This document shows, piece by piece, positions 24,352 through 25,330 of a stretch of DNA of 25,330 bases. Under the pieces are notes generated by a model. That model was given only the letters and a program-made list of their open reading frames with translations. It was not told where the DNA came from and searched no databases. The stretch covers positions 1 to 25,330 of the forward strand of contig JALRHN010000007.1 in NCBI GenBank assembly GCA_023259575.1, read 5' to 3'. This DNA is from Candidatus Kapaibacterium sp. (GTDB taxonomy: Bacteria > Bacteroidota > Ignavibacteria > Kapaibacteriales > UBA961). Both the position numbers and the translations under genes were made by a program. Numbering within the stretch: the stretch's first letter is position 1; each line of letters opens with the position of its first letter.

Positions 24352-24945
24352 CTAAAGAGATAAATTTTCTAATGAATCAAATACAAATTCATGAATGGGT
24401 TTTCTTGATCTTGGAGATATTTCTCTAGTTCTAAAAGGTTCAGGTAATAATTCATGACTATCAGGATATCCCAAAGCAATTATACTTACAATATTACAGG
24501 TATGAGGTATACTTAAAAGGGATTCAGCTTTTTCTCTAATAAATCCTCCCATTTGATGTCCTAGAATTCCTAACTCGGCTGCTTGTAATAGTAAATATGA
24601 AGAAGCTGCTCCTACATCATGCCAGGCATGAAGATTCACAGTTCCATCATTAAAGGTTGTATTAGCAATTACTGCTATTAATACCTGTGCATCCTTTGCC
24701 CAAATTTGATTACCACCTGCTAAAGTACTATACAGTAAAGAAAATATCTCAGAATCTTTAGCACCAAATACAAAACGCCAAGGTTGCTGATTCATACTAC
24801 TGGCTGCCCATGAAGCTGCTTCAAATAAATGATGTAGTGTATCTAAGTTAATTGGTTTATTAGAAAATGACCGAGCACTCCATCTTTGTAATAATAATGG
24901 GTGAATATCGTATTGAGTAGGTACTATTTTAGGGTGTTTGTTCAT
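24352..24945 (-). CDS. Nitroreductase-family FMN oxidoreductase
   Basis: This is a 197-residue flavoprotein. The FMN-binding 'RWSARSF' (21-27, Arg21/Arg25), 'AASWAASSMNQQPWRFVF' (43-60) and the C-terminal 'IIALGYPD' plus a basic 'RTREISPRSRKP' are typical of nitroreductases, which work as dimers using NAD(P)H. The physiological substrate of such enzymes is usually unknown (quinones, nitro compounds, flavin-related reactions), and nothing here settles it. It converges with acs, with 19 bases between stops, and has its own upstream region shared with the divergent partial gene at 25160. Confidence 0.9.
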   Translation of the reverse strand: MNKHPKIVPTQYDIHPLLLQRWSARSFSNKPINLDTLHHLFEAASWAASSMNQQPWRFVFGAKDSEIFSLLYSTLAGGNQIWAKDAQVLIAVIANTTFNDGTVNLHAWHDVGAASSYLLLQAAELGILGHQMGGFIREKAESLLSIPHTCNIVSIIALGYPDSHELLPEPFRTREISPRSRKPIHEFVFDSLENLSL

Positions 24946-25150
24946 TGGAATCTCTCATTTAATAATGTAATAATAACATTGATAACTGTGCAATTAGTTC
25001 ATTATTTTTTTTTCGAGACAATATTATATACCTAATAGTAAGGCATAATTATTGATAGATTTACCTGCACATTACAAGTATAGAAGATTATTATATGTAT
25101 AATAATTATTATGATACTGTTCTCTTCTTGGCAGCAAAGAAGTAATTCAT

Positions 25151-25154
25151 GGAG
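25151..25154 (+). promoter_or_regulatory. Shine-Dalgarno site of the partial gene at 25160
   Basis: GGAG lies 5 bases before the ATG at 25160 and supports that start. It is contained in an upstream 11-codon frame that begins at 25149. A 6-bp hairpin (25124-25129 with 25137-25142) sits just upstream. Confidence 0.5.
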
Positions 25155-25159
25155 AAACT

Positions 25160-25330
25160 ATGGCATTACCACCAGATAATATAATTATTAAGCGTTCAAA
25201 AGTTATATCTAGCACTTCAGATTCTATTGAAGAAGATAATAATGTACAAGATATTAAGCAAAAGAGTTCATATAAAAAGACAAAAAACAAAGAAGATATA
25301 TTACCTCAATTATCTAATAGGCAGACTCAA
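25160..25330 (+). CDS. Unrecognised protein, N-terminal part (runs off the window)
   Basis: An open frame of 57 codons begins with ATG at 25160, has a Shine-Dalgarno GGAG 5 bases upstream, and continues to the window end. The visible part starts 'MALPPDNIIIKRSKVISS' and is rich in Lys, Ser, Asp, Glu and Gln with no hydrophobic core, so it is probably a disordered N-terminal extension. There is no signal peptide. I do not recognise the family; the functional domain should lie beyond the window. It is divergent from the nitroreductase gene across a 214-base AT-rich gap in which I see no RNA gene. Confidence 0.6.
   Translation, partial: MALPPDNIIIKRSKVISSTSDSIEEDNNVQDIKQKSSYKKTKNKEDILPQLSNRQTQ

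Noticed and set aside
25099..25112. 14-base AT-only palindrome ATAATAATTATTAT
   Set aside because: Built only of A and T in very AT-rich intergenic DNA, so expected by chance.
1..25330. CRISPR arrays, tRNA or rRNA genes, insertion sequences, att sites
   Set aside because: No regular direct repeats with spacers, no cloverleaf-like segments in the gaps, no transposase or integrase genes and no flanking inverted repeats were seen by eye.

Overview
The window is AT-rich DNA with tightly packed genes and no mobile elements, rRNA, tRNA or CRISPR array that I can see. It looks like an ordinary chromosomal segment of a Gram-negative bacterium. The FCB group (Bacteroidota, Chlorobi, Ignavibacteria, Kapabacteria) is the best guess. 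Reasons: a TonB-dependent receptor with an N-terminal carboxypeptidase-regulatory-like domain, a neighbouring lipoprotein of a type I know from Bacteroidota, a Chlorobi-like LDH-type malate dehydrogenase, YfhO and OmpA-family proteins, and many start codons that follow AT-rich leaders without a Shine-Dalgarno sequence. The exact lineage (perhaps Ignavibacteria/Kapabacteria) is inference.

Layout: (1) 2-1780, the 3' part of a TPR protein gene, converging with a reverse pair coaE-pssA (1777-3228). (2) 3382-5139, a two-lipoyl-domain 2-oxoacid dehydrogenase E2 gene ending in a clear terminator. (3) 5188-8541, a three-gene cassette: a small secreted protein with an HxHCxxC motif, a TonB-dependent receptor, and a lipoprotein with a DEHQFFY motif. 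This looks like an outer-membrane metal or metal-complex uptake system. (4) 8738-11112, a TPR protein and malate dehydrogenase, followed by a strong terminator. (5) 11201-15173, a YfhO-family membrane protein and an rRNA uracil-5 methyltransferase. (6) 15270-17288, an OmpA-family protein with two OmpA-like modules, converging with a reverse pair (17293-19020): a Tat-type Rieske lipoprotein and a mono-heme c-type outer-membrane barrel candidate. (7) 19225-22264, proS, a PHP-domain phosphoesterase and ribH in a tight row, ending in a terminator. (8) 22365-24332, acs, converging with a reverse nitroreductase (24352-24945). (9) 25160-25330, the start of an unrecognised Lys-rich gene running off the window.

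Central metabolism (E2, malate dehydrogenase, acetyl-CoA synthetase) points to an organism with a TCA cycle that can activate acetate. The envelope genes (TonB cassette, OmpA protein, heme barrel plus Rieske) are the most interesting part. No gap between genes exceeds 300 bases. The largest are 24946-25159 (214 bases), 8542-8737 (196) and 19033-19224 (204 bases from the chosen start at 19020).
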